This document shows, one piece after another, positions 17,701 to 25,664 of a stretch of 64,000 nucleotides of DNA (position 1 is its first letter; every line of letters begins with the position of its first letter). The notes beneath the pieces were generated by a model. It searched no databases and was not told the origin of the DNA. It was given only the letters and a program-made list of their open reading frames with translations. The position numbers were made by a program, and so were the translations under genes. The stretch is from Desulfurococcales archaeon (lineage in GTDB: Archaea; Thermoproteota; Thermoprotei_A; Sulfolobales; Ignisphaeraceae): positions 8,207-72,206 of the forward strand of contig JAMOOB010000490.1 in the NCBI GenBank assembly GCA_027066265.1, written 5' to 3'.

Positions 17701-20700
17701 AGTACCAGTCGTATAGGTGTGGAGCAATGGCATAGTTGTTCGCTAGGTATACGCTTCTTGCTCTGATGATCTGGTAGCTGTGTGGCGCTATGATCGCTAC
17801 GATCCTGTATGTTCCGGCGGGCAGCTTCACGGTGTAGTCCTCGACAAGTCCAGCCGCATTCGTTGCATTAGCAACAACAGCCTCCTTCACGAGCTCTCCA
17901 GATGAAGCATCGTAGAACCTCACCACGGTTCCGAGCGGGAAGAACCTTAGGTGAACAAGGTTATCGCTGGAAGCGTTGTAGATGATCCACAGCCACCTCT
18001 CTTCTGCAGGAATCCTCTTAACATTACCATATGGTACACCATCGTTGTGGTGTTGTGATAGATCGATGTAGTGCGTTCCGTTGAAGAACGTTGGGTCTAG
18101 GAACAGCGCTAGGTCTGATGCGTTTGCAGTATACACGCTGTTAATCTCGGTCTCGGTAAGAGCTCTGTTGAAGATTCTGACGAAGGCTATGAATCCATGA
18201 CTATACCATCCACTTCTCCGCGAACCGATGAAGAGCGGGTTTCCAACGGGTAGCTTCGTCTCAATGTCAAGCGTTCTCGTACCGACATACGTAGAATCTA
18301 CATAGACATCGAAGCGATCGACGAAGTAATTCACGGCTATGTATGTCCACCTACCGCTATGCTCATTCATAGAAACGGACATTTCCCCGTATGTATCACC
18401 GTTTCCAGTACCAATAACAATCGCATTCACATAAGCATGGGTCAAAAGCCAGAACCCCTTATTAGCATCGCGATCCCAGCTTACGATACCGCACCAGGGT
18501 TGTTGAAACGTATCGTATTTCACAAGCACTTCAACAGCGAAAGGAAGCGTAGTGATGGTGCTGAACGAAGGTACACTGACACGACTATTAACACCATCGA
18601 AGTACCAGTCGTATAGGTGTGGTGCTATCGTGGTGTTTGGTTCTATGGCTGCTGTTGTCTCTATGGTTATGTTTGTTGGTAGGGGCATCACGGTGTAGTA
18701 CGGCGTTGTTCTCTCGACGAGCTTTAGGAATGGCTGTATGTTGCCTATGTCCACAGCTGTGGCTAGATCGTATGGAACAGCAGCTGTGTATCTACCCGGT
18801 ACGTACCAGCCTATCGACAGATCAGCAGAGACGTACTCCCACCAGACGATCCCTCCGCTGCTCGTTCTCCACGTAGTGTCCTTCTCGCCCAGCTGACCGC
18901 TGTATACAATGATCTGCGGCATAGATGGGTACTGACCGAATGGCGGGCCATTCACGTTGGAGCCGACGCTGGTGACGGGCGCTTCAACGACCACTGTATA
19001 GACATCCTCTGGGAGCTGTATAGGCACATCGAGCTCCTCTACGAGACCGGCGGGGTTGGTGAAGCCGACAACCCTTATCCACGCAACTAGTGTTCCGCTC
19101 GAAGCGTTGTATATCTTAACAACGCTTCCGTATGGGAAGAACCTTAGGTGCAGATAGCTATCGCTGTAGAGACCGTATATCGTCCATAGCCACCTATCTT
19201 CGTCTAGAACCCTTACGACCGTACCGCGTATATTACCGACGAAATGTCTGGTGAGGTCTAGGTAGTGCGTACCGTTATAGAACGTCGGGTCGAAGAACAG
19301 GATAACACTTCTGCTCACCGCATCTGGTATAGTATGGCTCTCGATGATCTCCCTAACGGTGTTGGCATCCAAAACAGTGTTGTTGACAAAGAGCAGGTAT
19401 CTCCATATGCTTGGATCCTGGTATCTAGTGGGTATCCAAGCATTATCCCAGTCAACATCAAAACCAATCTCTATGTAGTAGAAGAATACAAACCTTGTAT
19501 ATCCAGCATCCAACAAAGACACGTTGTCGATCTCGTTATTATCGATGTAGTACGTAATAGCGTTATCATAGTCATAGGCGAGAGCAAACTCGTTAGCTGG
19601 TGTAGAAGCCCATGGAAAGGCATAGATTTTGTCAGTGTATGGATCTCTTCCTGCAGCAGATCTGTATCCATACGGGTACACATCAATAACAAAGTAGCCA
19701 TACCTTGCAGCAGTACGCATAAGGAATACACACCGGCTATCTGATGACATTGGGTATACGGATACTATCATTGTGAACGATTTTGCATAGACAGCTGGAG
19801 TAAACTCAACTCTATTTGCATCAATATGCGGTGTATGTGCGTACGGAGGTACGTAGAGCTTGTATATGTGTGGCACTATCGTTGTTCCTGGTTTGAGTGT
19901 TGCGTTCTGTGTGATTGTTACCCACTGTGTTGTTGGTTTCCATGAGGTGTCTGGCTGTATCCTGTAGACCTCTATGGATGTGGGTGACTCGAAGCTCGCT
20001 GTCTTTTCCACAGCTGTGGGCTCTACCCTGTAGCTCGTATACGGGTTGTCCTGCCCGTAGAGCATGTAGATTGTCTTGGTCTGTCCCGCTCCTATCGATA
20101 TGTAGACGGCTGCGTCGAGCACCCTCTCTGTCTTGGATAGGTAGAGGACGCTGTAGTTCAGCGGCTGTAGTGTTGCTGCGTCCAGGAAGTAGATGTCTGT
20201 ACCGTCCTTGATGCTGCTCCAGTCGGCGAAGTTGGTGTTGTCTAGGTGGATATGTACCCAGCCGGTGTAGTCTACGGGGCTGTACAGCGTGATCGCTAGA
20301 CCTGTTCTCGCTCCTCTCAGCAGCCAGATCGCTACGACTCTAGGCTCGTAGCTAGTGTTGAAGATCGCGAGGCTCCCCGCATCTAGCTGGAGCTGGCTCT
20401 GCGCAACCGTGTACCTGCCGTATATCGTCCAGTACCCGGTCTCGTAGTCGAAGTCGTCGTAGGCTGCGAACAGCGGTGAGGTCGATGGTGTCGCTACGTA
20501 CTCCGGGTACGGGTTGGTGCCCCCGTAGAACACGTTGTATATCTTCTGACCGGCTGCACCCTCCACCCACAGCACGAAGGGTGGGTAGCTGGAGAACAGG
20601 TAGCTGTAGTACGGCTGACCCTGCTGATCAACCACGTAGGTGTTGAGGTAGCTGAGCAGGTTGGGGTCGGAGACGTTGAGCGGAGCTCCGTAGATCGCTA

Positions 20701-20893
20701 GCTGACCGAAGAACTGGCTGGATACCCACGTCGCTACGCTGTTGTACTCTATACCGCCCGCAGCGCAGACGATAACCGCTGCCACAGCTGGGATCAGCAG
20801 GAGCAGTACGGCGGCTAGCCTCGCGAGGGATCCGAGGATCCTCCTCTCGGCTGGAGACAGAACGAGCTCTAGCCTGATACCCACGCTCGCCAC
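14711..20893 (-). CDS. giant membrane-anchored surface protein with DUF2341 and three LamG-like modules
   Basis: 2060 residues from a GTG at 20893. A hydrophobic helix lies at about 28-46. A DUF2341-like domain covers about 190-300 (TGWVHIHLDNTNFADW, GQTKTIYMLYGQDN). Three modules follow at about 340-640, 755-1050 and 1055-1360; each has a LamG/concanavalin-like part (HLYDWYFDGVNSRVSV; AFVRIFNRALTETEINSVY) and then a shared domain with FFDPTFYNGTHYLDL, RWLW, LHLRFFPYGSVV and AGLVED. More beta-rich sequence follows, and the C-terminus has three or four transmembrane helices. Many N-x-S/T sites suggest glycosylation. LamG domains bind glycans or proteins, so a host-recognition spike or an adhesin is likely. 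The modules are noticeably AT-richer than the flanks. Confidence 0.92.
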   Translation of the reverse strand: MASVGIRLELVLSPAERRILGSLARLAAVLLLLIPAVAAVIVCAAGGIEYNSVATWVSSQFFGQLAIYGAPLNVSDPNLLSYLNTYVVDQQGQPYYSYLFSSYPPFVLWVEGAAGQKIYNVFYGGTNPYPEYVATPSTSPLFAAYDDFDYETGYWTIYGRYTVAQSQLQLDAGSLAIFNTSYEPRVVAIWLLRGARTGLAITLYSPVDYTGWVHIHLDNTNFADWSSIKDGTDIYFLDAATLQPLNYSVLYLSKTERVLDAAVYISIGAGQTKTIYMLYGQDNPYTSYRVEPTAVEKTASFESPTSIEVYRIQPDTSWKPTTQWVTITQNATLKPGTTIVPHIYKLYVPPYAHTPHIDANRVEFTPAVYAKSFTMIVSVYPMSSDSRCVFLMRTAARYGYFVIDVYPYGYRSAAGRDPYTDKIYAFPWASTPANEFALAYDYDNAITYYIDNNEIDNVSLLDAGYTRFVFFYYIEIGFDVDWDNAWIPTRYQDPSIWRYLLFVNNTVLDANTVREIIESHTIPDAVSRSVILFFDPTFYNGTHYLDLTRHFVGNIRGTVVRVLDEDRWLWTIYGLYSDSYLHLRFFPYGSVVKIYNASSGTLVAWIRVVGFTNPAGLVEELDVPIQLPEDVYTVVVEAPVTSVGSNVNGPPFGQYPSMPQIIVYSGQLGEKDTTWRTSSGGIVWWEYVSADLSIGWYVPGRYTAAVPYDLATAVDIGNIQPFLKLVERTTPYYTVMPLPTNITIETTAAIEPNTTIAPHLYDWYFDGVNSRVSVPSFSTITTLPFAVEVLVKYDTFQQPWCGIVSWDRDANKGFWLLTHAYVNAIVIGTGNGDTYGEMSVSMNEHSGRWTYIAVNYFVDRFDVYVDSTYVGTRTLDIETKLPVGNPLFIGSRRSGWYSHGFIAFVRIFNRALTETEINSVYTANASDLALFLDPTFFNGTHYIDLSQHHNDGVPYGNVKRIPAEERWLWIIYNASSDNLVHLRFFPLGTVVRFYDASSGELVKEAVVANATNAAGLVEDYTVKLPAGTYRIVAIIAPHSYQIIRARSVYLANNYAIAPHLYDWYFDGEDDYIDVGAFNSVDPSSDFAIALMFSPVETPIASVIMGQFGGDPLWVRVNYKGKLAAIYLGGAENPGYHPTQTTYQDLTWRFVAFTVSGTTLNIYVDTSLETTVDIGTGRRFSNGNPLWIGWTPYRTPHPPYRGYIAYTIIYARALDPTSIADLYNNHKLDPTSLVLFLDPTFFNGTHYIDLSPSRYAAIPRGDVKRVPAEERWLWVVPNLYNDGYLHLRFFPYGSIVRLYRHGRVVTSFFVTCTPNAAGLCEDYKVWIPPGTYDIEVLVPYPPIDTVEASVGDIGDLEARDSYDLQTNLTAATSMPMTLLLDMPAVFGLIKNPHVPNLFWGSYFGYSNANATYESPSNDTAVQVRFRYEPGERLAVAILNISLSYGEGIANITAVVYNNGSWLWLCYLPDSRCVNTSIALDSAGWYLLTVVFEKPNRIRILLGNGSYVPGGIYQDTPREFVYSATVYGPFAGTYALGVYVTPSDMYGLHESVLYDWARIVQYPIGRAKIVGTAAVERIYRVSYLLSGNATSLGIYLSGVERLRIIVPRVGDEPIEVWFGNFTPVAVQSSGGVVLGSYTVSTDSVVAVVGNTTAAVRTYTEPGLYVVMSILPNGTAVLYADGEPLMSFSAGSTSFMQVMVEIAGGGTVTGGFFTPLYLDRLKTVSTAPSIVPVSSIAGARGVVVGWIHSEAAGYMVCGINVSTSAELFLDINGTVKSVPIAPAALPAVVVIGYDYNNATGSVSCFAMYVWSEGRYTRYRTAIVEASSPIEVGYAYPFINASTSVAVERFGVTLGWAFEALAKGALSLSILGPVPVGGLVKYVALSRPVIIDISSGELRIYPGGAKGITLRGFRGWTLNFAIAGTSVSGVVVSSDEYVLDVPLGFTAMVVVNPSSRQISIVAAAPSPPVLRATVGRGENITLPSTSIAPPPTPITQLSIDMIVLGGAMIALAIAAARLSGDIGLGIALAGFVATILCAVMGNTYGLALSVLAIVVGIGIRIANR

Positions 20894-20955
20894 CGCGAAG
20901 CATGGATATGTATTTAGCTTATAGCTGTTGCTAGAATCAGCATCTCCGGGGGCGC

Positions 20956-21198
20956 ATGCGTATACTCGTCCTCCTGCTCGTGCTGGTGCTGCTGCTTGTT
21001 GTTGGCTACGCTCTGGATCTCCTCGATACCAGCTTCACCGGCGTTGAGGAGAGGCTGAGGGAGGTGGGCATAACGCCTCTTCCCAGCGGCGGTGAGGAGG
21101 AGCTGTGTGTGGATATGGTAGCCACCGCTATTGTTATAGGCGTGGTCGCGATGATGTTCATCATCGTTGCGACGAGTATAAGGTATAGAAGACCCTAG
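20956..21198 (+). CDS. small two-helix membrane protein
   Basis: 80 residues: hydrophobic residues 3-20, a polar loop containing one Cys, a second hydrophobic helix at about 53-74, and a basic tail (SIRYRRP). First of three rightward genes, divergent from the giant surface protein. The next gene (21220) has the same architecture and length. Two-helix hydrophobic proteins of about 80-100 residues are the capsid proteins of spindle-shaped archaeal viruses, so a virion role is possible; architecture only. Confidence 0.65.
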   Translation: MRILVLLLVLVLLLVVGYALDLLDTSFTGVEERLREVGITPLPSGGEEELCVDMVATAIVIGVVAMMFIIVATSIRYRRP

Positions 21199-21219
21199 CA
21201 CTAGCATCGGTGGACAGAT

Positions 21220-21468
21220 ATGCTCAGGATGCTGCTCGTCGGTCTCGTGATATTCCTCTTCCTGGTGATTGTGCTCGTAGCCGCGGACGTCATCCTGGCT
21301 GCTCTCAGGCTAGGTAATGCCGAGGCTGCTGCGGCGCTGAACGTAACGCCGTCCACGAGGTTCAGCAGCATCATCGAGGCTAGGGTATCTACCGTGAGCT
21401 GGGTGGCGAGCTTCATCATAGCGGCGGCGATGCTTGTATACGGTCTCTACTCCAGGAGAAGGACATAG
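21220..21468 (+). CDS. small two-helix membrane protein
   Basis: 82 residues: helix at about 5-30 (LVGLVIFLFLVIVLVAADVI), an Ala/Asn-rich loop, a second helix at about 58-76, and a basic tail (YSRRRT). It follows the 20956 gene by 21 bases and precedes the 21478 gene by nine. It shares length, topology and basic C-terminus with the upstream gene, so the two may be an ancient duplication. Function unknown. Confidence 0.65.
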   Translation: MLRMLLVGLVIFLFLVIVLVAADVILAALRLGNAEAAAALNVTPSTRFSSIIEARVSTVSWVASFIIAAAMLVYGLYSRRRT

Positions 21469-21477
21469 GGTGAGAGG

Positions 21478-21738
21478 ATGAGCGAGCTCATAGCCGCTCT
21501 CGCGGAGGTCCTAGCTCGTAGGAAGGGCATGAGGTGGAGGAGAAGAGGAGCGAGATGGGTAAACCCGCTGCAGGTGAAGAGGGTTCTGATCGATGGGCAG
21601 GAGCTCCTCGTGAGGGAGGTGCTCCAGATAACGCCCGACGAGATAGTCGTTGTCGATCTGGATGGAACGGTAAAAACGATCCCTAGGAGGAGAGCAGAGA
21701 AGAGCCTTCCGCTCACCTCCTTGCCGCAGCAGCCATAA
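21478..21738 (+). CDS. small basic protein, SH3-like beta pattern
   Basis: 86 residues. The N-terminus is a basic helix (ARRKGMRWRRRGARW). The middle has short strands (VKRVLIDGQELLVREVLQIT, EIVVVDLDGTVKTI) like a small beta barrel, and the tail is basic. It follows two membrane protein genes in a rightward operon and overlaps the convergent gene ending at 21713 by 26 bases. It may bind nucleic acid, judging only from charge and strand pattern. Confidence 0.65.
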   Translation: MSELIAALAEVLARRKGMRWRRRGARWVNPLQVKRVLIDGQELLVREVLQITPDEIVVVDLDGTVKTIPRRRAEKSLPLTSLPQQP

Positions 21739-22561
21739 CCGCCCTAAGCCTCTGCTCAACGAACCTCTGCGCCTCTGACCTCGGCTTCTCCCTGCCTACA
21801 CCCTTCGTAACCTCTATGCTCTTCCTAGCCACCTCCGAGACCACAGCTGCGGGCATAGGCGCCTTCGCCCCTCTTCCCATAGCCCTCAGGATCTCTATGG
21901 TTCTCCTCACCGCTACCGAGGGTCTACCTATGTTCTCCGCGATGGTCTGGAGAACCTGTCTAGCGGTTCTAGCCTCGGCGCTACCTCCGAGGCTCTGCGA
22001 GACCTCGCGAACGAGCTCTCTGGCTGCTCTGGGCTCGATAGCCGCTATCCTGCCTAGGATCTGCCTAACCTCCTCGACAGCCCGCTTCACGTTCTCTATC
22101 TTTGCGCTGCTGCCCCTCCTAACCAGCTCGATGAGCCTCCTCCTAACCTCCTCGACGGCTCTCCTGATATCTATCCTAACCTCCCTGTACCCGAGCTCCC
22201 TCTTCACCTCCTCCGGAAGGAACTGCGCGACCGCGTCTAGCAGCTTCCTCAGCTCGCTTGGCATAGGCATCGTAGGCTTGGGCATCTCGACACCTATCAG
22301 CTTGCCCAGCAGGTAGAGGCACCACCTCGTATGTATAGGCGTAAGCCTGCACACAGCGATAGCGTCGCCCAGAGCAGCTCTCAGCGACGGTGGTAGGAGC
22401 TGCAGCAGCTGAGACAGCTCATCCCTAGCAACCTCCCCAACCCTCTTCTCGAGCTTGGGTACAGCAGCAACAAGCCTAAGCGAAGGATTGCTAGAGCTAC
22501 CCCTAGCAGCGCTAGCAACAAGCTCCTTCAACCTATTCGCAAGCTGAGCCAAGCTAGACAT
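21713..22561 (-). CDS. hypothetical long helical protein
   Basis: 282 residues, almost wholly alpha-helical with abundant Arg, Glu and Ala and recurrent patterns such as RRAVEEVRRRLIELVRRGSS and KRAVEEVRQILGRIA, which look like two related helices. GGGGTAGAA precedes the ATG. A CCACAGCTGCGG copy sits inside at 21841. Upstream lies a promoter with a near-palindrome (22594-22631). It resembles a scaffold or coat-associated helical protein, but I recognise no family. Confidence 0.75.
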   Translation of the reverse strand: MSSLAQLANRLKELVASAARGSSSNPSLRLVAAVPKLEKRVGEVARDELSQLLQLLPPSLRAALGDAIAVCRLTPIHTRWCLYLLGKLIGVEMPKPTMPMPSELRKLLDAVAQFLPEEVKRELGYREVRIDIRRAVEEVRRRLIELVRRGSSAKIENVKRAVEEVRQILGRIAAIEPRAARELVREVSQSLGGSAEARTARQVLQTIAENIGRPSVAVRRTIEILRAMGRGAKAPMPAAVVSEVARKSIEVTKGVGREKPRSEAQRFVEQRLRAVMAAAARR

Positions 22562-22593
22562 GTTCTACCCCAAGACAAGAGAAGGAAAAACAA

Positions 22594-22631
22594 GTTTTTA
22601 GAGGTAGCGCATACCAAGCCCACAGCCGTGG
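22594..22631 (-). promoter_or_regulatory. promoter with near-palindrome
   Basis: Minus strand: GCGCTACC (BRE) then TCTAAAAAC (TATA, around 22594-22602), about 35 bases before the start at 22561. CCACAGCCGTGG (22620-22631, one change) is centred about 28 bp upstream of the TATA centre. CCTTTTCC, the T-run after the next upstream gene, abuts the palindrome. Confidence 0.55.
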
Positions 22632-22646
22632 AAAAGGGGGATGGGG

Positions 22647-23060
22647 CTAGACGTAGATGAAGATTCTTCTTCCGTCTCCTGTGACAAAGACCATGAGGCG
22701 GTTTGTATAGGTATCTATTTTGCTCTCCACGATGTTGCCATACGAAGCACCTCCCTGTGTTATGCTTGCTAGCTGTATCGTTCCTCTATCTGCTGATGCA
22801 CCGATGTGGACAAGGTCAAATGTGCCGAGGCTTGCAACGGGGTGTTCTCTGTTCTTACTGTAGAGGAAGACTCCTAGGATACCAGACGAGACGACTACGT
22901 ATGTTGGGTTAGGGAAGCTACATCTGACTCTAACACCGTAGTGTACGTCTTCAACACTAGGTTTTCCACCTAGATCTCTACAGAACCTAGCAACCTCTCT
23001 AGCGATCCTACTAGCCTTGCTCTCGCTTCCAAAACTCTTTACATCCAAGCTTCGAGCCAT
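22647..23060 (-). CDS. hypothetical small alpha/beta protein (Cys-containing)
   Basis: About 137 residues from the ATG at 23060, which fits a TATA element 36 bases upstream; the open frame extends further but would run into the next gene. Pattern: N-terminal helix (SRIAREVARFCRDLGGKP), then beta strands (VRVRCSFPNPTYVVVSSGI, GVFLYSK). The helix-G-x-Cys/strand order resembles the proteins at 61928 and 62910, suggesting a loose paralogous set. Function unknown. Confidence 0.65.
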   Translation of the reverse strand: MARSLDVKSFGSESKASRIAREVARFCRDLGGKPSVEDVHYGVRVRCSFPNPTYVVVSSGILGVFLYSKNREHPVASLGTFDLVHIGASADRGTIQLASITQGGASYGNIVESKIDTYTNRLMVFVTGDGRRIFIYV

Positions 23061-23093
23061 ACCAAGCACCAGCATCCTAACCGCATACATAGC

Positions 23094-23145
23094 ATTTATA
23101 CATATCGCTCCTATACTACCCGAAGAAACGTAGCTACAGCTGTGG
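23094..23145 (-). promoter_or_regulatory. promoter with near-palindrome
   Basis: TATA-like TATAAAT (23094-23100) about 36 bases before the start at 23060, with CTACAGCTGTGG (23134-23145) centred about 42 bp upstream, a longer spacing than at most other promoters here. Confidence 0.5.
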
Positions 23146-23152
23146 AAATGGC

Positions 23153-23803
23153 TTACTCTACATGGGCAAGCTTGATGTACTCCTCCATCTTTGGTACGCT
23201 GATCGCGTAGGCTCTTATTATCCCCGGCAGCATCCACCCTGGACCGATGGCCTCGCTGAACGTGCCTCCAAGCGCGTAGTGTAGGTACAGCACTAGGCGC
23301 TTGAACGTCTCTTCATCTATCCTGTCCCTCACCTTCTCCCACAGGTAGTCGAGCGTATTGTTGTTGCCCTCGACGATGATCTTCAGCAGGTCGTACGGTG
23401 AGAGCCCAACCCTCCTCCTGTACAGCAGGTGCATGAAGTGGTGCACGTTGTCCGCTTTCCTAAGGAGGTCGAGCACGTCGGGGATTATCAGCAGGAAGAC
23501 GGGTCTTGGCTCGTCCATGCCCATGTTGTAGAACCTGTCGAAGCTCACGGCGTTTGTGAGGTCTCGCAGCTGCGGTACGTCTATGTCTAGGTACCTCCCG
23601 TTGATGAGCTCGTTGAGTATAGCCCTCTTAGCGGGCTCGAGCTGCTGCCACAGCTCCTCGGTGTACCTCCTGAGGGCTATATACGTGGGGAACGGCACGA
23701 GCCTCTCGATGGTTGCTCTATCGAGTGCACCGAGCCTGCTTCTGAGCAGCTCGAGAACCTTCCGAACATGGGTAGGAACCTCGTTAGACACCTTAGTGGG
23801 CAT
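23153..23803 (-). CDS. hypothetical helical protein
   Basis: 216 residues, helix-rich, with conserved-looking aromatic and proline positions (LVPFPTYIALRRYTEELW; FYNMGMDEPRPVFLLIIPD; HHFMHLLYRRRVGLSPYDLL). No transmembrane segment. It is followed by the palindrome-bearing promoter of the next leftward gene. I recognise no family. Confidence 0.75.
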   Translation of the reverse strand: MPTKVSNEVPTHVRKVLELLRSRLGALDRATIERLVPFPTYIALRRYTEELWQQLEPAKRAILNELINGRYLDIDVPQLRDLTNAVSFDRFYNMGMDEPRPVFLLIIPDVLDLLRKADNVHHFMHLLYRRRVGLSPYDLLKIIVEGNNNTLDYLWEKVRDRIDEETFKRLVLYLHYALGGTFSEAIGPGWMLPGIIRAYAISVPKMEEYIKLAHVE

Positions 23804-23873
23804 ACCACCTCCCCTCGCGTGCTAGTCATGGAGAGAATATGTGTGTATCGGGATAGAGAAGCGGAAAAACGGT

Positions 23874-24266
23874 TTAGGCTAGCCCAAGGTTCCTGGCTAC
23901 GTTCATAACTATCTCGCTGATCTCGCGCATATGCTGAGCGAAGTGGTTCTTCTTGAGCTGTTCGGCTGGTAGTCCGCAGAACGGGCATCTGCCTGGCTCG
24001 AACCTCTTTACCTCGTTGTACGTGGCGAGGATCACCCTATCGACGAGCGGTCCGCGAAACACCAGCTTCTCCCTCATCCTGTGCAGAACGTTCATAGCCA
24101 CCTTCCTAGCGCTGTGATCCGGAACGTTTCTGCCCATCGCGAGCGCTATAGCGTTGTCCAGAACCTTCGGTCTAACCACTCGGAGGTACGTCATGTACTT
24201 CACCAGCTCGGCAAGCGAGCGCGAGAGCACCTGCCTAACGAGCTGGCTCCTCGAGGTCAAGCTCAC
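23874..24266 (-). CDS. C2H2 zinc-finger protein
   Basis: 130 residues. The N-terminal 90 residues are helical and basic. The C-terminal part has a single classical zinc finger, CPFCGLPAEQLKKNHFAQHM, spaced C-x2-C-x10-H-x3-H, followed by an amphipathic helix. Single C2H2 fingers are frequent in crenarchaeal viruses and rare in archaeal chromosomes. It is probably a DNA-binding regulator. Related single-finger proteins lie at 41301 and 42705. The GTG start at 24266 is the only good one. Confidence 0.85.
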   Translation of the reverse strand: MSLTSRSQLVRQVLSRSLAELVKYMTYLRVVRPKVLDNAIALAMGRNVPDHSARKVAMNVLHRMREKLVFRGPLVDRVILATYNEVKRFEPGRCPFCGLPAEQLKKNHFAQHMREISEIVMNVARNLGLA

Positions 24267-24393
24267 CCTGTATCAAGGCTACACGCTGCAAGCAAGGAAT
24301 ATAACCTCTTCACAGCGTGGAGCAGAGAAGAAGCGGAGAGGAAGAGAAAAAGGGGGTTTGGTTTAGGGACCTACGCTATCGCTATGGAACGGG

Positions 24394-24576
24394 CTAGAGA
24401 CCGGCTGCGAGTGCTCTGAGCTCTTCTGGTACTCCACCGGTCTCGTGGGCTAGTCTGAGGTACTTGCTCATGCACTCCCTGTAGTTCATTCTGCCTGCTC
24501 TCGCTAGCTTGCTGCATAGGTGAGCTACTTCTGCGAATATTCTTCTCCACTCGGTTCCGCTTATTCTGACTGCCAT
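24394..24576 (-). CDS. small basic protein
   Basis: 60 residues from the ATG at 24576, preceded by AAGGTGAGA. Two amphipathic helices with Arg and Cys (EWRRIFAEVAHLCSKLARAG; YRECMSKYLRLAHETG). It has its own strong BRE/TATA promoter (24614-24628) and an oligo-T terminator (CCTTTTTC on the minus strand near 24350), so it is a monocistronic unit, suggesting high or independent expression. It could be a small DNA-binding protein. Confidence 0.65.
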   Translation of the reverse strand: MAVRISGTEWRRIFAEVAHLCSKLARAGRMNYRECMSKYLRLAHETGGVPEELRALAAGL

Positions 24577-24613
24577 ACTTCTCACCTTCGTGTTGAGGGT
24601 GTGGGGTCCGGTC

Positions 24614-24628
24614 TTTTAAATGTAGCGC
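24614..24628 (-). promoter_or_regulatory. strong BRE/TATA promoter
   Basis: Minus strand GCGCTAC followed by ATTTAAAA, centred about 42 bases before the ATG at 24576. No palindrome of the 12-bp family lies upstream. Confidence 0.7.
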
Positions 24629-24664
24629 TCTATCCTCTGAAAAGCAGTTGAGCGGTTAGCTAAC

Positions 24665-24952
24665 CTACGTCTCCCTCTCCTCGACCTTCGTCACGATTGG
24701 ACCGACCTTGGTGATGACGAGGGTTGTTACCCCTAGCAGGAGCTTCGTCGGCTTCTCGATCGTTGTGTAGAGCTTGCCCTCCAGGTAGTAGTTGGTGATC
24801 AGCCTCGTTGCGTAGGTATAGATCCTGCTGGTGATCCTGGTCAGGTAGGTGATTATCTTGGTCGTTATGTGCTTGGTGACGTGCTTGGTGATTACTCTGG
24901 TGGCTATAGCCCTGTCGAGGTCTACGATGTAGCTCGTGGTGTACCTAACCAT
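24665..24952 (-). CDS. Val/Ile-Thr tetrapeptide-repeat protein
   Basis: 95 residues. Residues about 16-60 are built of four-residue units ([V/I]-T-[K/R/T]-[H/I/Y]): RVITKHVTKHITTKIIT and TRITSRIYTYATRLIT. A less regular beta-rich part follows, with VTTLVITKVGPIVTKVEE at the end. There are no Cys residues and many basic residues. It has its own BRE/TATA (24990-25006). It belongs to the same family as 14312, 25011, 59254 and the N-terminus of 29760. A fibrous or virion-coat role is plausible but unproven. Confidence 0.75.
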   Translation of the reverse strand: MVRYTTSYIVDLDRAIATRVITKHVTKHITTKIITYLTRITSRIYTYATRLITNYYLEGKLYTTIEKPTKLLLGVTTLVITKVGPIVTKVEERET

Positions 24953-24989
24953 CCTTCCAGCACCTCTCGTGTATGCATGGACGCGAGGA

Positions 24990-25006
24990 GATATCTAGGT
25001 AGCGGG
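24990..25006 (-). promoter_or_regulatory. BRE/TATA promoter
   Basis: Minus strand CCCGCTAC then CTAGATATC, about 42 bases before the start at 24952. It matches the CGCTAC-TATA consensus of the window. Confidence 0.55.
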
Positions 25007-25010
25007 TATG

Positions 25011-25259
25011 CTATGCTCTGATCCTCCGCATGATGCTCTCGAGCCTCCTCAAAACATCTCTCTGCACAGCTGCCGCCCTATCCGCGAAGAGGCTGGTTAT
25101 AGCCGTGACGACGACGGTTACGGTACGCGTCCTGCCGTGCCTATCCCTAACCGTGTACACCGTGAACAGCTTCGTTACCACGCCCACGCGCTTCGTTACG
25201 TGCCTCGTGATGACGTTGGTTACGAACTTCGTTATGTACAGCGTCGGTACGCGGCTCAT
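25011..25259 (-). CDS. Val-Thr tetrapeptide-repeat protein with C-terminal helix
   Basis: 82 residues. N-terminal repeat tract LYITKFVTNVITRHVTKRV, then VVTKLFTVYTV and TRTVTVVVTAITS, then a basic amphipathic helix (VQRDVLRRLESIMRRIRA). The start overlaps the stop of the upstream membrane protein gene as ATGA, so the two are coupled. The repeat tract is most like the N-terminus of the 1403-residue protein at 29760 and the 24665 protein. Confidence 0.75.
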   Translation of the reverse strand: MSRVPTLYITKFVTNVITRHVTKRVGVVTKLFTVYTVRDRHGRTRTVTVVVTAITSLFADRAAAVQRDVLRRLESIMRRIRA

Positions 25260-25648
25260 CCTCTCACTCTCATGGTGAGCGCGGCTATGATCAGGGTTAT
25301 GACTATAGCTATGGCGAACAGCGTCGTGTTCGACACGATCCTCAGTATGCCTAGACCTATCGGCAGCGCCTCGCTCTCCATCCTCTGGAGAACGCTGTTG
25401 TTGGGTACGGGGATCTCGGCGGTGTAGTTACCTACCTGTATCGTCTGCGCGTTCTCCGGGTAGCCGAGGCTCGTCATCGCGACCCCGTGGAACCAGGCGG
25501 TGGTGTTGAGGATGAGCGAGACCCCGTAGGTGATCAGGTTCACGATGTAGCTGATAGCGAGAGCAAGAACTATCCCCGCAATCACGAGGGTTGCTATTGT
25601 CCAGCCCCTACCCTCGTCTCCGCCGAACAGCAGCGACACTCTTACCAC
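25256..25648 (-). CDS. membrane protein with extracytoplasmic loop
   Basis: 130 residues: transmembrane helix at about 15-40, an Asn/Thr-containing loop (TTAWFHGVAMTSLG; VGNYTAEIPVPNNS) of about 50 residues, and a second hydrophobic helix at about 100-125 (TTLFAIAIVITLIIAALTM). GTG start at 25648. It is translationally coupled to the Val-Thr repeat protein downstream, so the two products may form a complex at the membrane or envelope. Confidence 0.7.
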   Translation of the reverse strand: MVRVSLLFGGDEGRGWTIATLVIAGIVLALAISYIVNLITYGVSLILNTTAWFHGVAMTSLGYPENAQTIQVGNYTAEIPVPNNSVLQRMESEALPIGLGILRIVSNTTLFAIAIVITLIIAALTMRVRG

Positions 25649-25664
25649 CAGTCTATGCCGGGGT

